Assembly: GCA_963693085.1 (NCBI GenBank)
Contig: OY856412.1
Span: forward strand, 1,059,480,244 to 1,059,544,243
Reading direction: 5' to 3'
DNA: 64,000 bases
Source of the DNA: Alisma plantago-aquatica
Taxonomy: Eukaryota > Streptophyta > Magnoliopsida > Alismatales > Alismataceae
Shown here: piece by piece, positions 43,954 to 55,310 of the stretch
Layout of the letters: each line of letters begins with the position of its first letter
Numbering within the stretch: position 1 is the first letter of the stretch
Translations under genes and position numbers: made by a program
Notes under the pieces: model-generated
What the model saw: the letters and a program-made list of their open reading frames with translations, nothing else
Databases searched by the model: none
What the model was told of the DNA's origin: nothing

Positions 43954-46900
43954 TAGTACATTACTTAAACTTATCCAACATTAGTTTGGGAGGAAGTAGT
44001 TACCAATTACCAATCTAGATAGTGTTTATTTTTAGGATAGGAGTCTTGTGTAATAATTTTCTAGCAAGAAGTATAATTTCATATTTAAATACTAGCATAT
44101 TTCTTAGGAATGATACATTTATGTGGTTTAGATGCAAAATGAATTATTAAAGAATAAGAATCTAGGGTACTTGTTGATTGATTAAGTAAAAAACTTCCAT
44201 TACATTAAAAGTTTGGCAAGGTATATCCATTTGTTATCAAGGAGGTCAAGAAATGGAAGGTAATAGAATGGATCCAAGATGTTCATTCCCTTGTCTATGA
44301 TTATGGTTAAAACAAATTTTATCTTTCATCAGATTCAATTTGGTAATTTAATATCTATTGTGGTAGGAAAATTAATATGGCAATAAGTAACTAGAATCAT
44401 TGAGATAGACTAGTATTAGTGACTATTATTTATAAGTTTCTCATGTTTATAGTATGGATTCTTATTGATAAGTATGGTTACAACACTTTTGTGAATATAT
44501 TCATGATGACATTAAGTAGACCATCATACTTGATCTTGTTACGGAACATGTAATCTACTGCACATCTGAAATACAAGATTCAATTAACATGGTAACGATT
44601 TAATACATTTGGAGTATATCACATGACCTAAAATATCTCACTTTGCCTTACATGATAAATTGAGATACTACATAAATGCATTTATTTTCATAAGTGAGGA
44701 AACATTTTTACATTTTTCCTATAAATGAGACTAAAAGTCAAGAAATTACCGTTGATAAAATTTATTTCATAATGAAAATATGTATGGATGTTTAGTTGAT
44801 CATTATATAAATGGTGAATATCTAGGCACATGAAAAAATTAAGTCACTTTCCACCATCTTTGTTAGTATTCATAGTCAAATAAATTCAATAAATTAAATA
44901 AGGTAATTATAATGCATGTGGATTGATAAATTTAGTCCAATATGTATATGAATAACATAAATTTGTTGATGTTTCTGTGATAAATTATTGAATTGTTTAT
45001 AATAACTTTGTACAAATTTGTTTCATGTTTTATCGTAGTAGTTATTGAATTAAATTTTGTTTGGTTGCATTCATATATTTATATTGTAGTCAAACATGTT
45101 GATCCATGATAAAGGATATTTTGAAGTAGCTGTGCAGGTGAATAATGCTCATGACTTGTCTACTTCCTATCAATTAAAGGCCAATCTAAGTCTAATTACT
45201 GTACTCATGCATTGCCATGACACTAGTGAGCCCAATGGTTGTTCTTTTCTTGTCCATATAATCACATAAACATATTTCCCCAACCTTTATAAATCCCTCC
45301 TCATATACGGGTAAGTACAACCATCACTGACTTTTTGAGTGATATGTAGGATAGTAAACAAGTTGTTGCAAGAATCACATGTGTTGTCAATTACTTCATT
45401 CTTTTACAAAGTACACAAATCAATATGCTTTCATTTTAGTAATGACCTTCCCCTTATGACCTGGGAAAACTAAAAACATAATCTCAACATACTATACTTC
45501 TGTATGCAACACATCATCATGTGTTCTTTCTAATCTTGAAAAACACCATGTGACAATATGGACTTTCTCTTTATTCCGATTATGCACATATTCACACAAA
45601 AGATGTTCAATCACTTTTGGTATCCTCTCTATACAATTGGATGATTTCGAGTCACATGATTCTTAATTGATAGTTGTGATTAATTAAATGTCATGTTGAG
45701 CTCAATTTCATAAATTTAGGTGTATTATTACACTTTTGAATATACAATTCAATTATTGAGACCCCTAAAATTCATCATCATGGATCCAATGTTTTTCTAT
45801 AATAATAAGAAAAACATTTATGATTCAACAAAAAAAATTCACCTAAATGGGAACTATGTTTGAAATTATGAATTTAAAAGAGTGTTAAATAAAATTAAAA
45901 TTGAAATCCTTTTTTAACTGACTTATATACTTTAGCGATCCATCTGAGTGGGGTACAACCAATGACATCCTTTGGATTATCTCCCATGTATTCAAGCTCA
46001 AACCAAGGATAGCCATGTAATCTCCTACATCTAGTTGCCTAGGGGTATGGAGGAAACTATGGCCAACCATACCACATCCATATTGGAGAATTACACACCA
46101 AATTGGAAGCTCCATCAACTTATTCCCTCCTCCCTCTTTCATTTCCAATATTTATTATTTAGTTCCATGCACTAAACATCTCCTAGTTCCTCTTCCTTCT
46201 CCTCTCAAATCTTGTGATGCCACTTCCTAACCACTTTGGGCGTTTGTTGTATGCTACCCCAACCATAATCATGGAAGTAGGAAGCTTCGTGGAGGTTGGG
46301 AGAGCCCTTACAACCACTTCTTGTGTCTCCTCATGCCAAGATCATGTAGCCTCATCACCGCTACCCATGAAATGCCGCTATGGCTTGGCCTTTTCACACG
46401 AGTGTCTCACTTCTAGGGTGATGATTGTAGGACCATCTGATCCTTGTATGGGTCCCAGTGGTCATCGTCCAACTATTGTAGATCATCAACTTACTCATGT
46501 TCTCCCTCCCTCTTAGCCCCTCTTCTGCTAGTGGGCATACATACTTGGAGACGCTAAATTTGGGCGAGTCCATTATGGACCCACAATCCATTGTCATCAT
46601 TTTCCAAAAGATATTTTGCCCTCTTCCCTCTAGCCTAATTTCAAGAAAAAGCTTAACCTTGTAAAAATCACAAAAGTCAATCCTTTAACCAATTGTGACA
46701 TGCTATATGTGAATTTTGATTTAAGAAAAGGATACATCCAATAAAATCGTTTCATGGACTAGTTCTACTCATTACTCTTATGTTATGCTTATAATTACAT
46801 GTTTAATCATGTATACATACTTAATGATATTAATTTCTCCACCATGATATTTTATGTATCAAATCATCTTTATGACTATAGATCAATAAATTTTAAGAAT

Positions 46901-47289
46901 AATAAGCTAGATTTCAACCTTGGCCTCATATATGTAACCTAATATGATATTTGACACTAAATGTGTATTAATGTTATGATCTTTTACCTTATGCTCAATC
47001 ATGATATAATGTGCCCCAAATCTATATTTTGATCTTGATCAGTAGATTATGCAATCTTTTGAACCAACAATCAAATTTATTCACACTTGTATTCTATTAC
47101 AACTTTATGATACAAAAGGTACCATAAAATGGGACATTTATGAATTTCTATGATGATATATAACTTGTGCATAATATAAATCAATTATGTTAAAAACTAA
47201 TGTGACCCCGAAATTAGTAGAATTTGATGCCTCACACCTCTAAATACCACGTGGATTACTCATATGCCCTATTGTGACAGTGTGACATA
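42926..47289. other. AT-rich intergenic, no gene recognised
   Basis: Several small open frames exist (45885-46148 minus; 46214-46516 plus) without recognisable domains or a supported start. The only clear structure is the AT microsatellite at 43905. The stretch may include gypsy LTR remnants beyond 42925, but I could not align more. Confidence 0.5.
43905..43950. repeat. (AT)23 microsatellite
   Basis: Uninterrupted AT dinucleotide run of 46 bases. Confidence 0.95.
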
Positions 47290-47953
47290 AATGTAACATG
47301 GAATATGACTTAATGTACACATTTTTGTCATTTGGTACTGTAGCTGTAATATGGGTACCATCAATTGCTCATATACAATCCTACATATAGAATATTTCTA
47401 TATAAATAAGGAAATTAATCGTAAGTAAAACACAATAAATTTTGATATTTACCTTGAAATAAGGATAGAACTTATTCGGACGACATGTTATTTCAAGAGG
47501 AGTTGTTGGTTGTGGAGTTTGAATATAATCATCACAAAGACAACCTATGGCATATAAGCACTTGTTGAAATATCGACTAACTGTCTCCTGTGCTTGATCG
47601 TAAGAATTAGAAACTCCACGTTGAAGTGTACCCTGGCCTAATATGCTTAAAAACATTGCTAGTTGCTCCTCAACTGGCATATTTATAGTATCACGCAAAA
47701 GGCATCGGCCCCTCAGAATATTGCATAACCTAAAAAAGGTTGGTCTCCTCATTCTTGTTTCTTGAAGGCAACTTTGTTCTGTTCTTAGGAGTATCCGCTT
47801 CATTATGGTAGACATGGGCTTATTCCTAAGTGTGTATGGTCGTTTGGGTTCAAGACAACTTTGAGAATGCCCTTTGAGTACTACCATCATCATCATGAAT
47901 ATGACAATTATACATGATTGTTGTTCTTCATCGAAGTCAGCATAATTAACCAT
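47290..47953 (-). pseudogene. Harbinger transposase (HARBI1-like), N-terminal part
   Basis: A DDE-type nuclease that would cut and join the transposon. Exon 1 runs from ATG 47953 to AAG 47453: RRPTFFRLCNILR, VEEQLAMFLSILG and ETVSRYFNKCLYAI are the helix-turn-helix-like N-terminal part of plant Harbinger transposases. A 72-bp intron (GT 47452 to AG 47381) interrupts after YPYFK, the usual intron position. Exon 2 continues in phase with DCI, a TGA (47371-47369), then AIDGTHITATVP, which holds the first catalytic Asp (codon 47362). Similarity ends about 47290, so the other two acidic residues are missing. The gene is inactive. Confidence 0.88.
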
Positions 47954-48616
47954 CTACACCCAAAATAGATGTACTATTATAAATAAATTTGAAAATAATT
48001 ATATTGTAGACAAAACATATTCAAAGAATGGAGTATTTATAACAATATCGATAAAGAGATAAACCCTTAACAAAGAATTCAGCATCAGAATCATTTTTAA
48101 GAATGGGATCATAATAACAATGTTGATGTAGTAGTGTCAATTCTTTGAGTACTTACACATTAGTTCAAGTAACATTAATTTGCAAAATTTCAAACACTAA
48201 TCCGATTTAATGATTCAAAGTAGTCTTATAAAACATTATAAGAAGGTGATTGAATGTATCATTCACCAAAATAATAATATCTGCGTGTGAAGAAGGACAA
48301 ACATACCTTGTTTATGCACAATTTAATTGGATTCCATAGCCACAACAATTATTTTATATGTCTTGTTCATTGCCGGCACGTAGGACATTTGATACAGATT
48401 ATGAGAAAATTTTAGGCAGTAGAAAAATAGGTTGGGGAACCACTCGTATCAAGAGTGAATGGAAATTTCCAAGCAGAAACGTGATTGTTACTTCAAAACC
48501 TCCGGTAATATCTGAATAAAATAAGACAATAACATAGCGATACCTTGATTGGAAAGATTGCCGTAGATGCGCCGCTGTTTAGATTGTCGGCCGATACACA
48601 ATGATCTTTGAGTGCA

Positions 48617-48758
48617 ATCTGGCTTCTCTGGACCGTAGACAGTTGTAAGACAGAATATCTCTGTTCCGCAGCTACCGGCGACAGATCTGGCTTCTCTGGA
48701 CCGTAGGCAGTTGTAAGACAGAATATCTCCGTTCCGCAGCTACCGGCGACGGATCTGG
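48617..48758. repeat. 68-bp tandem repeat upstream of the Harbinger transposase
   Basis: Two full units (48617, 48685) and the start of a third (48753), about 95% alike, beginning ATCTGGCTTCTCTGGACCG and including CCGCAGCTACCGGCGAC. It is GC-rich against its surroundings. It lies upstream of the transposase ORF inside the element, so it may be promoter or 5' leader. Confidence 0.85.
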
Positions 48759-49063
48759 CACTTGGAGCTCAGGACTGACAAAACTTCAAACACAGCTACA
48801 GAATGACTGTTGGACTTCTCTGGTGGTCCTTGTTGAGTCGATGCTGGGCTAGACGAACACGGGGAGCGGGACAGACGCCATAGGGAGCGGAACTCATTTT
48901 CCCGTTCGTTTCTTGCGGAACCGGTTTTCCAATTTTTACGGGAGTCTATATATATTACTGGAAGTCCACGGAAAATAGGGGAACTCAAGATCCAGACTTT
49001 CACCGAACCAGTCAAGTAAAACCAGAAAGGGAAAATAACTTCCAGTATTTTCAGGACAATTTA

Positions 49064-49082
49064 CACCAAACCAGTCAGACCC
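49064..49082 (-). repeat. Harbinger terminal inverted repeat (surviving end)
   Basis: Minus strand reads GGGTCTGACTGGTTTGGTG from 49082. Followed outward by TAA at 49083-49085. Confidence 0.65.
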
Positions 49083-49124
49083 TAATAAGAGATGATTGGG
49101 CTCAACCAAAGAGAGGGGAACTAA
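49083..49124. repeat. Sliver of gypsy-derived 3' LTR between two insertions
   Basis: ATTGGGCTCAACCAAAGAGA matches the 5' LTR at about 60536. The LTR resumes at 54916. It is bounded by TAA on the left (Harbinger target) and TAA 49122-49124 (MITE target) on the right. Confidence 0.7.
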
Positions 49125-49619
49125 GGGCATGTTTGCTTTACTGGATTCAACGGGATTAATAAGAATCCCAAACTTTGTTAATCCAGAGTATAGATTGCAC
49201 GGGACATTAGAGATAATGAATAGTTGGAGTATATGTTTGGTTGAGATATGTGCTCGGGCGTGGAACAAACTCTCACAGCTGGGTTCTGCGGTGGAAAAAA
49301 AAGAACAGAACATGGGAGCCGATTTCTACAGAACGATCGCAGCTAATCTGAACAAAGCAATAAAAAAAGAATACTTTTTTATTGGCCCAGGAGAAGCAAG
49401 CTGTTACAATTGAGCAAACCACAACAACGACGCAACTCGCAAGCGGGAGGACAACGTCCAGCTATTTTGAAATGGAGATTGATATCCCACACGGACTGTA
49501 TATTCCAAACTGCAGGATTCGTAGCCTTTTTCCTCTCCGGCAAAACAAACTTAATATTTATGTTGCTGGATCATCCAGTGCAATCCCATACAGCCATATC
49601 CTTTAAAACAAATGTGCCC
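49125..49619. mobile_element. Tourist/Harbinger-type MITE
   Basis: 495 bp, non-coding. Left end GGGCATGTTTGCTTTACTGG; right end reads inward on the other strand as GGGCACATTTGTTTTAAAGG (about 15 of 20 match). Target duplication TAA at 49122-49124, with its mate at 54916-54918. The mate is displaced because a copia element later inserted at the last base of the MITE. The termini differ from those of the Harbinger element next to it, so it belongs to another family. Confidence 0.82.
49615..49619. repeat. Target-site duplication of copia element 2, left
   Basis: TGCCC, identical to 54911-54915; these are also the last five bases of the MITE. Confidence 0.92.
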
Positions 49620-49947
49620 TGTTAACGAGACAGAAGGAAGACGAACAACATTGGCGGTTGTAAGGTGTAGCTCTTGTGTGTGAGGGCAATAGCCGTCTCA
49701 CTCCTTTTTATATATTAGGATAAGATACAAGGTGGTACAAAGGAGTAAAACTTAGGAAAATAATAAAACAACATGTATAATAAAAATAGTGACATGACGC
49801 AGATTGTTGGTTTCCGCCTCTGACGTTCTGTCGATACCATCAACATGGATGTCGATGGTATCGACAGAATGATGTCTATCACTGTGACTATCTCGATACC
49901 ATCGACCTCCTATTGATGGTATCGACTGAGAAGCATGTTGTTTCACA
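49620..49947 (-). repeat. Copia 2 3' LTR
   Basis: Plus strand TGTTAACGAGA...GTTTCACA. Contains two dyads (49826-49929) and TATATAAA on the minus strand (49715-49708). Confidence 0.93.
49826..49929. promoter_or_regulatory. Two-dyad array in U3 of copia 2 3' LTR
   Basis: Dyad 1, 49826-49869: arms TTCTGTCGATACCAT and ATGGTATCGACAGAA, perfect over 15 bases. Dyad 2, 49891-49929: TCTCGATACCAT and ATGGTATCGACTGA. Both lie upstream of the minus-strand TATA box by about 110 to 215 bases. Confidence 0.88.
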
Positions 49948-49954
49948 CTCCCCC

Positions 49955-52729
49955 TCAAGCTGGAGAGTACACATCGTGTATGCCCAGCTTGCCACATAAT
50001 TTCTTAAAAGCTGCCGGACCCAAAGGCTTTGTCAAGGTATCCGCCAGTTGATCTTCAGACTTGACATATGGCGTCACAATAGTGTCATCCTTGATTTGAT
50101 CACGAATAAAATGGCAATCAACTTCTATATGCTTTGTAAGCTCATGAAAGATAGGATTCCTAGCAATATGTATAGCAGACTGGTTGTCACACTTGAACTC
50201 CATAGAAGGCATAATAGTGATTCTTAACTCAGAGAGAACGGATTTGACCCATTGTAGTTCACAACATGCATGGGCCATAGTACGGTATTCCGCCTAAGTA
50301 CAGGATATGGCTACCACATTCTGCTTTTTGCTTTTCCAAGTAATCAAATGGTCACCTAGGAAAGTACAATAGCCTGATGTAGATCTTCTATCAATATGAT
50401 CACCAACCCAATCTGCATATGAGTACTCAGTGAGAGTCAAAGTAGATGGAGGCACCTTGGGTTTGGAATATGTGATCCCTTTACCTGGAGCACTCTTCAG
50501 ATATCTCAGAATCCGGCAAACTGCTGTCCAATGTGACTGTTGTGGTGAGTGCATATGTTGACTCACAACTCCTACAACAAAGGAAATGTCAGGTCGTGTA
50601 ACAGTCAGATATATTAGCTTGCCAACTATTCTCCTGTAATATCCTGGATCTGAGTACTCAACATCATCAACCGTCTCCTTGGTGTGATAATCCATAGGAG
50701 TAGATACCGGTTTAGATCCAGTCATGCCTGTCTCCTGTAGTAAGTCCAGCACATATTTCCTCTGAGATAGATTGACACCTGCATGAGATCTAAGCACCTC
50801 AATGCCTAGAAAATATCTCAGTTTACCCAGATCCTTCGTTTGGAAGTGTCGTTGCCCTTCCTTCACACAAGATATGCCTACAGAATCACTCCTAGTAATG
50901 ACTATGTCATCAACATATACTGCCATAATGATAGAACCACCTGAAGAGTTAGAGTAGAATAAGGAGTGATCAGTCATAGAGTGAGAAAAGCCCATCTGGA
51001 GTACAACCTCACTGAACTTGGCAAACCACGCTCGAGGAGACTGTTTCAAACTATATATGGCTTTCTTCAATTTACAGACCTTCTGACACTCCCCCTGAGC
51101 AACAAACCCAGGAGGTTGCTCCATATATACCTCTTCCTGGAGGTCACCATGTAGAAAGGCATTCTTAACATCAAGATGAAATAGGGGCCAATCAAAAGTA
51201 CTAGCCAAAGAAATAATAATTCACACAGAATTTAGACGAGCTACTGGAGAAAAAGTTAAAAAAAATCAACTCCATAGGTATGTGTGTAGCCTTTTGCCAC
51301 CAATCTGGCCTTCAACCTCTCAACAGATCCCTCTGGATTATGTTTGATGGTGAAGACCCATCGGCAACCCACAACTTTCTTCCCTGTAGGTAGTGCAACA
51401 AGATCCCATGTGTCATTATGAAAAAGAGCTGACATTTCAATCTGCATTGCATGTTTCCAGCCACTGTCCTTCATAGCATCATAGTGATTCCTTAGTATAT
51501 CAACAGAATCAATCCCAATAGAAAATGTGCGGGCCTGCTTAGATAAGTGGGACAGACAACACACATTTGTAATAGGATGTCTAATAGTACAAGAACGAGT
51601 ACCTTTCCTAACAGCAAAAGGATTGTCAAGATCTGATGCTTCTCCAGGAATCCCATGAGTAGAAGACGAAGATGAAGTCTCGGAGACTGGTGTCGCTACC
51701 ATTTCTGGTTCTGGTCTGCCTCGCCTACTATAAACATGTGGGTAATGATCAATAATAGGCTTGTCTGTTACTTGCTCATCCGGAATAAAAGTATAATTAG
51801 GGATGATGGTTGGCTCTCCCTCACTCTGCACAGATGGTGCCACTCTATCACTCTGAATGACTGGTGACACTCCCTCTCTCAATTGCTCCCCCTTACTTAT
51901 AGCATCAGAGAAATATGGAGTGGTCTCATGGAAGATAACATCCCTAGACACAAACATCCGATGAAGACTAGGACAGTAACACTTGTATCCTTTGTTAGTA
52001 CTAGAGTAGCCAAGGAACAAGGTTTTAACAGACTTAGGAGAAAGCTTATCAGCTTTAGGGTCAACATGATGGACAAAGGAAGTGCAACCAAACACTCTAA
52101 GGGGAAGAGAAACAGTCTTGTCTGTGGGTCGTAACACAGAGAAGGGAGTCTATCCTTTAAGAACCGAGGATGGTTGTCTATTAATTAAGAAGCAAGCAGT
52201 TAAAAGAGCTTCAGACTAGAATTTCTTAGGTACATTGGATTGGAACATAATAGATCGAGCAATATCAAGAAGATGTCAATTTTTTTGCTCAGCTACCCCA
52301 TTCTGCTGAGGGGTGTAAGGACACGATGTGCGATGGATCATACCTACAGAACTGCAAAAATCAGACATAGCCTTTTGGACATACTCTAAAGCATTATCAG
52401 ATTGAAGAATTTTTATATTGCAGTCAAACTGGACTTTTATTTCAGTGTGGAAATGTTTTATAATAGATAGTACAGACTCTCGACTTTTGAGAAGATAGAT
52501 CCATGTCATTTGAGAAAAATCATCCACAAAGGAAATAAAGTAACGAAAACCATTATAACTCTGGTCTTTGACTGGACCCCACACATCACTATGGACTAAC
52601 TCAAAAGGGAAGAAGCCCGTTTATTGACATGACTGGGATAAGATAACCTATGGTGCTTTGCCAGCTGACATGACTGACACTCTAAAGATGATAGTTGAGA
52701 CAACTCTGGTTCCAACTTACGCAGGCTCT
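49955..52729 (-). pseudogene. Copia 2 Pol: integrase, RT, RNase H, broken
   Basis: GAG_pre-integrase GHPSLESL...CQSCQLAKHH runs 52735-52640. A frameshift near 52610 precedes the integrase core HSDVWGP...LQSDNALEY...NGVAEQKN (52600-52276; three acidic residues present). A stop and further stops in 52275-52138 follow. The tail runs 52137-51600, with RVFGCTSFVH and LFLGYSSTNKGYKCY. RT begins at WKHAMQIEM and breaks at an A/T run near 51256-51265. It resumes in a second frame 51208-49955, with HLDVKNAFLHGDLQEEVYM, YVDDIVI, RNase H YSYADWVGD (Ser-Tyr for the usual Ser-Asp), a stop at 50296-50294, then AEYRTMAHACCE and ADTLTKPL. Ends at 49955. Confidence 0.92.
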
Positions 52730-54169
52730 CTAAGGAAGGATGTCCATACATAGTAAGGGGGAACCACTCAACAGGACGGATGGAGCAGGAGTAGATACTT
52801 GGCGAGGCAGACTGTCACCATGGAAAAGGTAGAGATCACCTTTCCTATGTCCCCCACCAATCGTCCTCATACTCTTAAGATCCTGTAATACAAAACAAGG
52901 ACCAAATGTTACCGTACATTTTACAGTGTCAATCAGTTTTGCAACATAAAGAAGATTAAAAGGAAATTCAGGCACAAAGTGTACAGATTTGAGATCAATC
53001 TTGGGTGTTAGAGGGACAGATCCACTAGCTAACACTCTCCTCACTGAACCATCTGCCAGTGTAACAGATTTGTGAGGGATATACGAGTCAATAGAGTGGA
53101 GCAATCTCCTCATACCAGTCATGTGTTGTGACGCGCCAGAATCAACCACCCAAGATGATGTAGAGCCATAAGCAATAAGAGATGTAGCATGATTACCCGC
53201 AGTAGATGCCAGGTTTGCTGACGATGATGATGACGATCCCATACTCATGTGTTGTGTAGCCTGAATAAACTGATCATACTCCTCCTGAGTAAGAGTGATA
53301 CCAGTTCCAGAAGTAGGTCCCACAACAGAAGAAGATGAGGAATCTGTAGTAGTGGCATAATGACCTGTCCCCACAGGTGGTGCAGTAGGTCTCCCATGTT
53401 TCTTCCAGCACTTCTCCACTGTATATCCCAATATGTCACAGAAGGTGCACTTAGGACGTGTCCCACGTCCTCGGCCCATACCAGTGTGTCCCCCTAACAC
53501 TGCAGCAGCTACGGATGCATGAGACTCCCCAGAAGATATAACAAGATCAGGGGTAGCAGACTTGGACTCAAAGATGGATTGTTGTATTCTTGAATAGGCT
53601 TTCACAAAACCGGGTAATTTATCAGAAGCCAAAATGACACTCCGGGAAGATCTACAAGAAGGGTTAAGCCCGGATAAAAATTTTGTCATAACTAGATCGT
53701 CTATGTCCTTGATCTGTTCAGTGACAGTTACTGGATAATAATAGCTTAGTTCTTGAGAAAGTGCCTGAATAGCTCCAAAGTACTGCTCAAGAGATTTGTC
53801 ACCCTGCCTCTCAGCAAACAAACAATCATAGATCATGAATTGGCGAAGCACATTTTTTTCTTGAGAATAATGCTGCTTCACTACATCCCATATCTCCTTA
53901 GCTATTGAATAGAACATGAACCTTGCCGCAATAGTAGGTTCCATGCTGTTCCACAACCAAGTCTTTACCAGACTATCATGATGCTTCCACTCAGCATATC
54001 CTTTGTCAGTAGAGGCCAGGGGACCTGAGTCAACATGTCCCACCTTGTCACGAGACTCTAGGACAGTGTGGACGACATTCATCCATAGAAGAAAATTCTT
54101 CCCGTCAAGCTTGATGGAGGTGATAGGTGACACCTCATTGTAGATCATAGGTGTCTTAATATCCCCCAT
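52730..54169 (-). pseudogene. Copia 2 Gag-protease
   Basis: Likely start ATG 54169 (MGDIKTPMIYNEV). Gag: LDGKNFLLWMNVV, WLWNSMEP and EIWDVVKQHYS are the conserved retrotran_gag/UBN2 segments (about 54110-53600). The zinc knuckle CTFCDILGYTVEKC has Tyr where the CCHC His is expected, so zinc binding is probably lost. Protease motif WVVDSGASQHMTG near 53155-53115 keeps the catalytic DSG. It remains open for about 480 codons up to the pre-integrase region, where a stop and frame change fall (near 52730). This is the best preserved ORF of the element. Confidence 0.92.
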
Positions 54170-54569
54170 TATAGAACGGGACTGTGTGACGGATCGATAC
54201 ACACCACAAGGAAAACTGAGGTGACAGAGAGATACACATCACCCAAGAAACAAAGAGAAATATGTTACTGACGCATTCACAGCCTTCAGATGATTTTCCT
54301 AATCACACATGGAGGATGTGTGACTAGGAGAATAACTGTAGAGAGACTAGTCTTCTGGTTTAGATTTTAGATCGTCGTTGGATTACCCGAAGATCCTCAA
54401 GGCGGCAGATTATGGCTGCACGCCGTGCGCCGGCTCAGGCACATCTACTGCTGTCGGTGTCGTGCTGAGAAGATCTGGAGGAAGGAAGGGGAAGATACGG
54501 CGGGCAAGAAGGAATAAGGAGGAAGAGACGGCGGGCGGTGGAGAGAGATGGCGGCCTAGAGCAAACCTT

Positions 54570-54581
54570 GCTCTGATACCA
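54570..54581 (-). promoter_or_regulatory. Copia 2 primer-binding site
   Basis: Minus strand TGGTATCAGAGC starts at 54581, the base after the 5' LTR; exact initiator tRNA-Met complement over 12 bases. Confidence 0.93.
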
Positions 54582-54910
54582 TGTTAATGAGAGAGAAGGA
54601 AGACGAACAACATTGGCGGCTGCAAGGTGCAGCTCTTGTGTGTGAGGGCAATATCCGTCTCACTCCTTTTTATATATTAGGGTAAGATACAAGGTGGTAC
54701 AAAGGAGTAAATCCTAGAAAAAACAATAAAACAACAGGTATAATAAAAATAGTGACATGACGCAGATCGTCGGTTTCTGCCTCTGACGTTCTGTCGATAC
54801 CATCGACATGGATGTCGATGGTATCGACAGAATGATGTCTGTCACTGTGACTATCTCGATACCATCGACCTCCTATCGATGGTATCGACTGGGAAGCAGG
54901 TTGTTTCACA
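54582..54910 (-). repeat. Copia 2 5' LTR
   Basis: Plus strand TGTTAATGAGA...GTTTCACA. TATATAAA on the minus strand at 54676-54669. Confidence 0.93.
54789..54890. promoter_or_regulatory. Two-dyad array in U3 of copia 2 5' LTR
   Basis: Dyad 1, 54789-54832: arms TTCTGTCGATACCATCGAC and its inverse, nearly perfect over 18 bases. Dyad 2, 54854-54890: ATCTCGATACCATCGA / TCGATGGTATCGACT. Fewer arm mismatches than in the 3' LTR. Confidence 0.9.
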
Positions 54911-54915
54911 TGCCC
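54911..54915. repeat. Target-site duplication of copia element 2, right
   Basis: TGCCC, identical to 49615-49619; followed by TAA (54916-54918), the right-hand target duplication of the MITE. Confidence 0.92.
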
Positions 54916-55310
54916 TAAGTCGCGCCCTCCTTGGGCCCAAGGAGTCCGAAGTCGGCCCAAAACAGGGAAAAAAGGGCAAACTCATGTATGAAAAAAGGGC
55001 AAACTCCTTAATATGAGATCCGATTTCAAAGAAACAAGATGTGTTGCAAAGATAATTTGATGCTCTACAACATGAGTATCAGAATGAGGCACAAAAACTA
55101 TAAATATATCATTCATTTTAAGGATAATGCAATGATGGGTAATATGAATTGAAATTATATTTATATCAACTTGAGTATCACCGAGGTGATACATGTTTAC
55201 TAGATGGACTAATTATGCATTGAAACTCATTCAAACATGAAATTGGAGGTGGGGACAAGAGTGAGGTTAGAGTTAGAAATTACAAAAAGGGGTGAAGTTC
55301 CAAGTTATCA
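54916..55310 (-). repeat. Gypsy-derived 3' LTR, inner end
   Basis: Aligns with 60575-60973 over about 400 bases (CTCCTTGGGCCCAAGGAGTC, GAGTATCACCGAGGTGATAC and others), with about 15% differences by eye. Confidence 0.85.

Larger units (their letters stand above)
47290..49082 (-). mobile_element. PIF/Harbinger DNA transposon, left-truncated
   Basis: Minus-strand element. Its 5' end is at 49082, where the strand reads GGGTCTGACTGGTTTGGTG, a Harbinger-type terminal sequence, next to TAA (49083-49085), the expected 3-bp target. A related subterminal GACTGGTTCGGTG lies near 49012. The transposase occupies 47290-47953. The far end is lost: transposase similarity stops near 47290 and no matching inverted repeat was found to the left. 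Confidence 0.75.
49620..54910 (-). mobile_element. Ty1/copia element 2, complete but decayed
   Basis: 5.3 kb, minus strand. 5' LTR 54582-54910 (329 bp), 3' LTR 49620-49947 (328 bp), about 6% different by eye. The priming site TGGTATCAGAGC is adjacent at 54581-54570. Polypurine tract CTTGAGGGGGAG at 49959-49948. Perfect 5-bp target duplication TGCCC. Interior: gag-protease, integrase, RT, RNase H, with two frame changes and several stops. It is much smaller than the SIRE-like element and unrelated in LTR sequence. I do not assign it to a named lineage. Confidence 0.95.

Noticed and set aside
45885..46516. Two frames of 87 and 100 codons as a host gene
   Set aside because: On opposite strands, no domain, no splice or start context, and composition typical of non-coding AT-rich DNA.
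47381..47452. C-terminal extension of the Harbinger ORF (VNIKIYCVLL...)
   Set aside because: This is intron read-through: the donor follows YPYFK and the next exon resumes in phase with the catalytic segment.
49096..49413. 105-codon plus-strand frame
   Set aside because: It crosses the MITE boundary at 49125, so it is a chance frame.
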